From assembly GCA_015487365.1 (NCBI GenBank), contig WFPT01000047.1, positions 1-5,395 of the forward strand: a DNA stretch of 5,395 nt, in the 5' to 3' direction. The notes beneath the pieces are model-generated. The model was not told the origin of the DNA and searched no databases. It saw nothing but the letters and a program-made list of their open reading frames with translations. The position numbers were made by a program, and so were the translations under genes. Source of the stretch: Aquificaceae bacterium. Its GTDB lineage: Bacteria > Aquificota > Aquificia > Aquificales > Aquificaceae. Positions 5,098 to 5,395 of the stretch are shown here, one piece after another; the stretch's first letter is position 1, and every line of letters begins with the position of its first letter.

Positions 5098-5395
5098 GTG
5101 GATAAGTTTTTGGCCCCGCCCCCCGCGGGGTCCTTTAAAGGTTTAGAAGAATTTTTACTTTTAGAGAGGTTAGTTAGGGAAGGTAAGTTAGACCCCTGGA
5201 AGGTAGATTTAAAGCAATTTATAATCTTTTACTTAAAGGTTTTAGAAGAAGGTGGATTAAACAACCTAATTTTACCGGCAAAACTCTTAAAGGTTATATC
5301 CTTCCTCCTAAAAAGAAAACTTGAAGTCCTCTTCCCAAAGAGGAAAAAATTTAGAAAATTTAAAGCTTTAAAGCTTAAAGTTTTAACCAAGGAGC
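5098..5395 (+). CDS. scpA: ScpA-like segregation and condensation protein, N-terminal part (partial)
   Basis: The frame runs from GTG 5098-5100, 2 bp after the pilin stop, to the window edge (99 residues). After the N-terminal APPPAGS (6-12), the pattern F-K-G-L-x-x-F-L-L-L-x-x-L-V (13-26), REGKLDPWKVDLKQFI (27-42), and AKLLKVISFLLKRKLEVLFP (61-80) matches the N-terminal region of ScpA kleisins (FEGPLDLLL.., ..LDPWDVDI.., ..LL..A.LL..K...L). ScpA bridges the SMC heads together with ScpB in chromosome condensation; it is cytosolic. The start is weakly supported: there is no Shine-Dalgarno sequence, the frame is closed upstream at 5083-5085, and the only other early start is TTG 5110. A GC-rich hairpin lies within codons 5-12. 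Lys/Arg richness beyond residue 80 precedes the variable linker. The assignment is by family pattern only, since the C-terminal winged helix is outside the window. Confidence 0.65.
   Translation, partial: MDKFLAPPPAGSFKGLEEFLLLERLVREGKLDPWKVDLKQFIIFYLKVLEEGGLNNLILPAKLLKVISFLLKRKLEVLFPKRKKFRKFKALKLKVLTKE
5112..5133 (+). terminator. GC-rich hairpin at the pilin/scpA junction (attenuator or weak terminator)
   Basis: GGCCCCG (5112-5118) pairs with CGGGGTCC (5126-5133), giving 7 bp with one bulged U and a 7-nt loop. It begins 17 bp after the pilin stop and is followed by only a short T-run (TTTAAAGG), so intrinsic termination would be partial at best. It lies inside the first codons of the scpA-like frame and could protect the pilin message end or lower scpA expression. 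Confidence 0.4.

Overview
The window looks like chromosomal DNA of a thermophilic, probably chemolithotrophic bacterium. Aquificota is my best guess, by inference only. The reasons are Lys/Glu-rich and Gln-poor proteins, arginine written mostly as AGG/AGA, frequent ATA for isoleucine, tight gene packing with 1-5 nt overlaps, and a GcvH-like lipoyl protein of the type tied to sulfur oxidation. I saw no insertion sequence, CRISPR array, tRNA or rRNA.

Positions 1-129 hold the 3' end of a rightward gene. It converges with, and overlaps by 14 bp, a leftward unit that fills 116 to about 3700. Read in its own direction, that unit contains a GC-rich structured leader (about 3699-3582), a Roadblock/LC7 protein, a GcvH-like lipoate-binding protein, a 50-residue membrane protein, a solute-binding protein of the peptide-transporter type (SBP_bac_5) and a LOG-family nucleotide hydrolase. 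The first four junctions overlap (TGATG, ATGA, GTGA) and the last gap is 10 bp, so this is very likely one operon with translational coupling.

Positions 3700-3736 hold a compact divergent promoter region. To the right lie a secreted FecR-domain protein (3737-4378) whose message appears almost leaderless, a type IV pilin-like/pseudopilin protein with its own promoter and a strong ribosome binding site (4445-5095), and the start of a gene resembling scpA (5098 to the window edge). The scpA-like gene begins 2 bp after the pilin stop and carries a GC-rich hairpin in its first codons.

The most unusual element is the roughly 67% GC stretch at 3601-3694. On the minus strand it folds into three consecutive stem-loops ending directly at the Shine-Dalgarno sequence of the operon's first gene. 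The third stem pairs fully only in minus-strand RNA, through G-U wobbles. In a moderate-GC thermophile this points to a structured RNA, either a cis-regulatory leader or a small RNA, and it matches no class I recognise. The protein combination behind it (Roadblock, lipoyl carrier, tiny membrane protein, binding protein without permease, LOG) is also not a standard operon I know.
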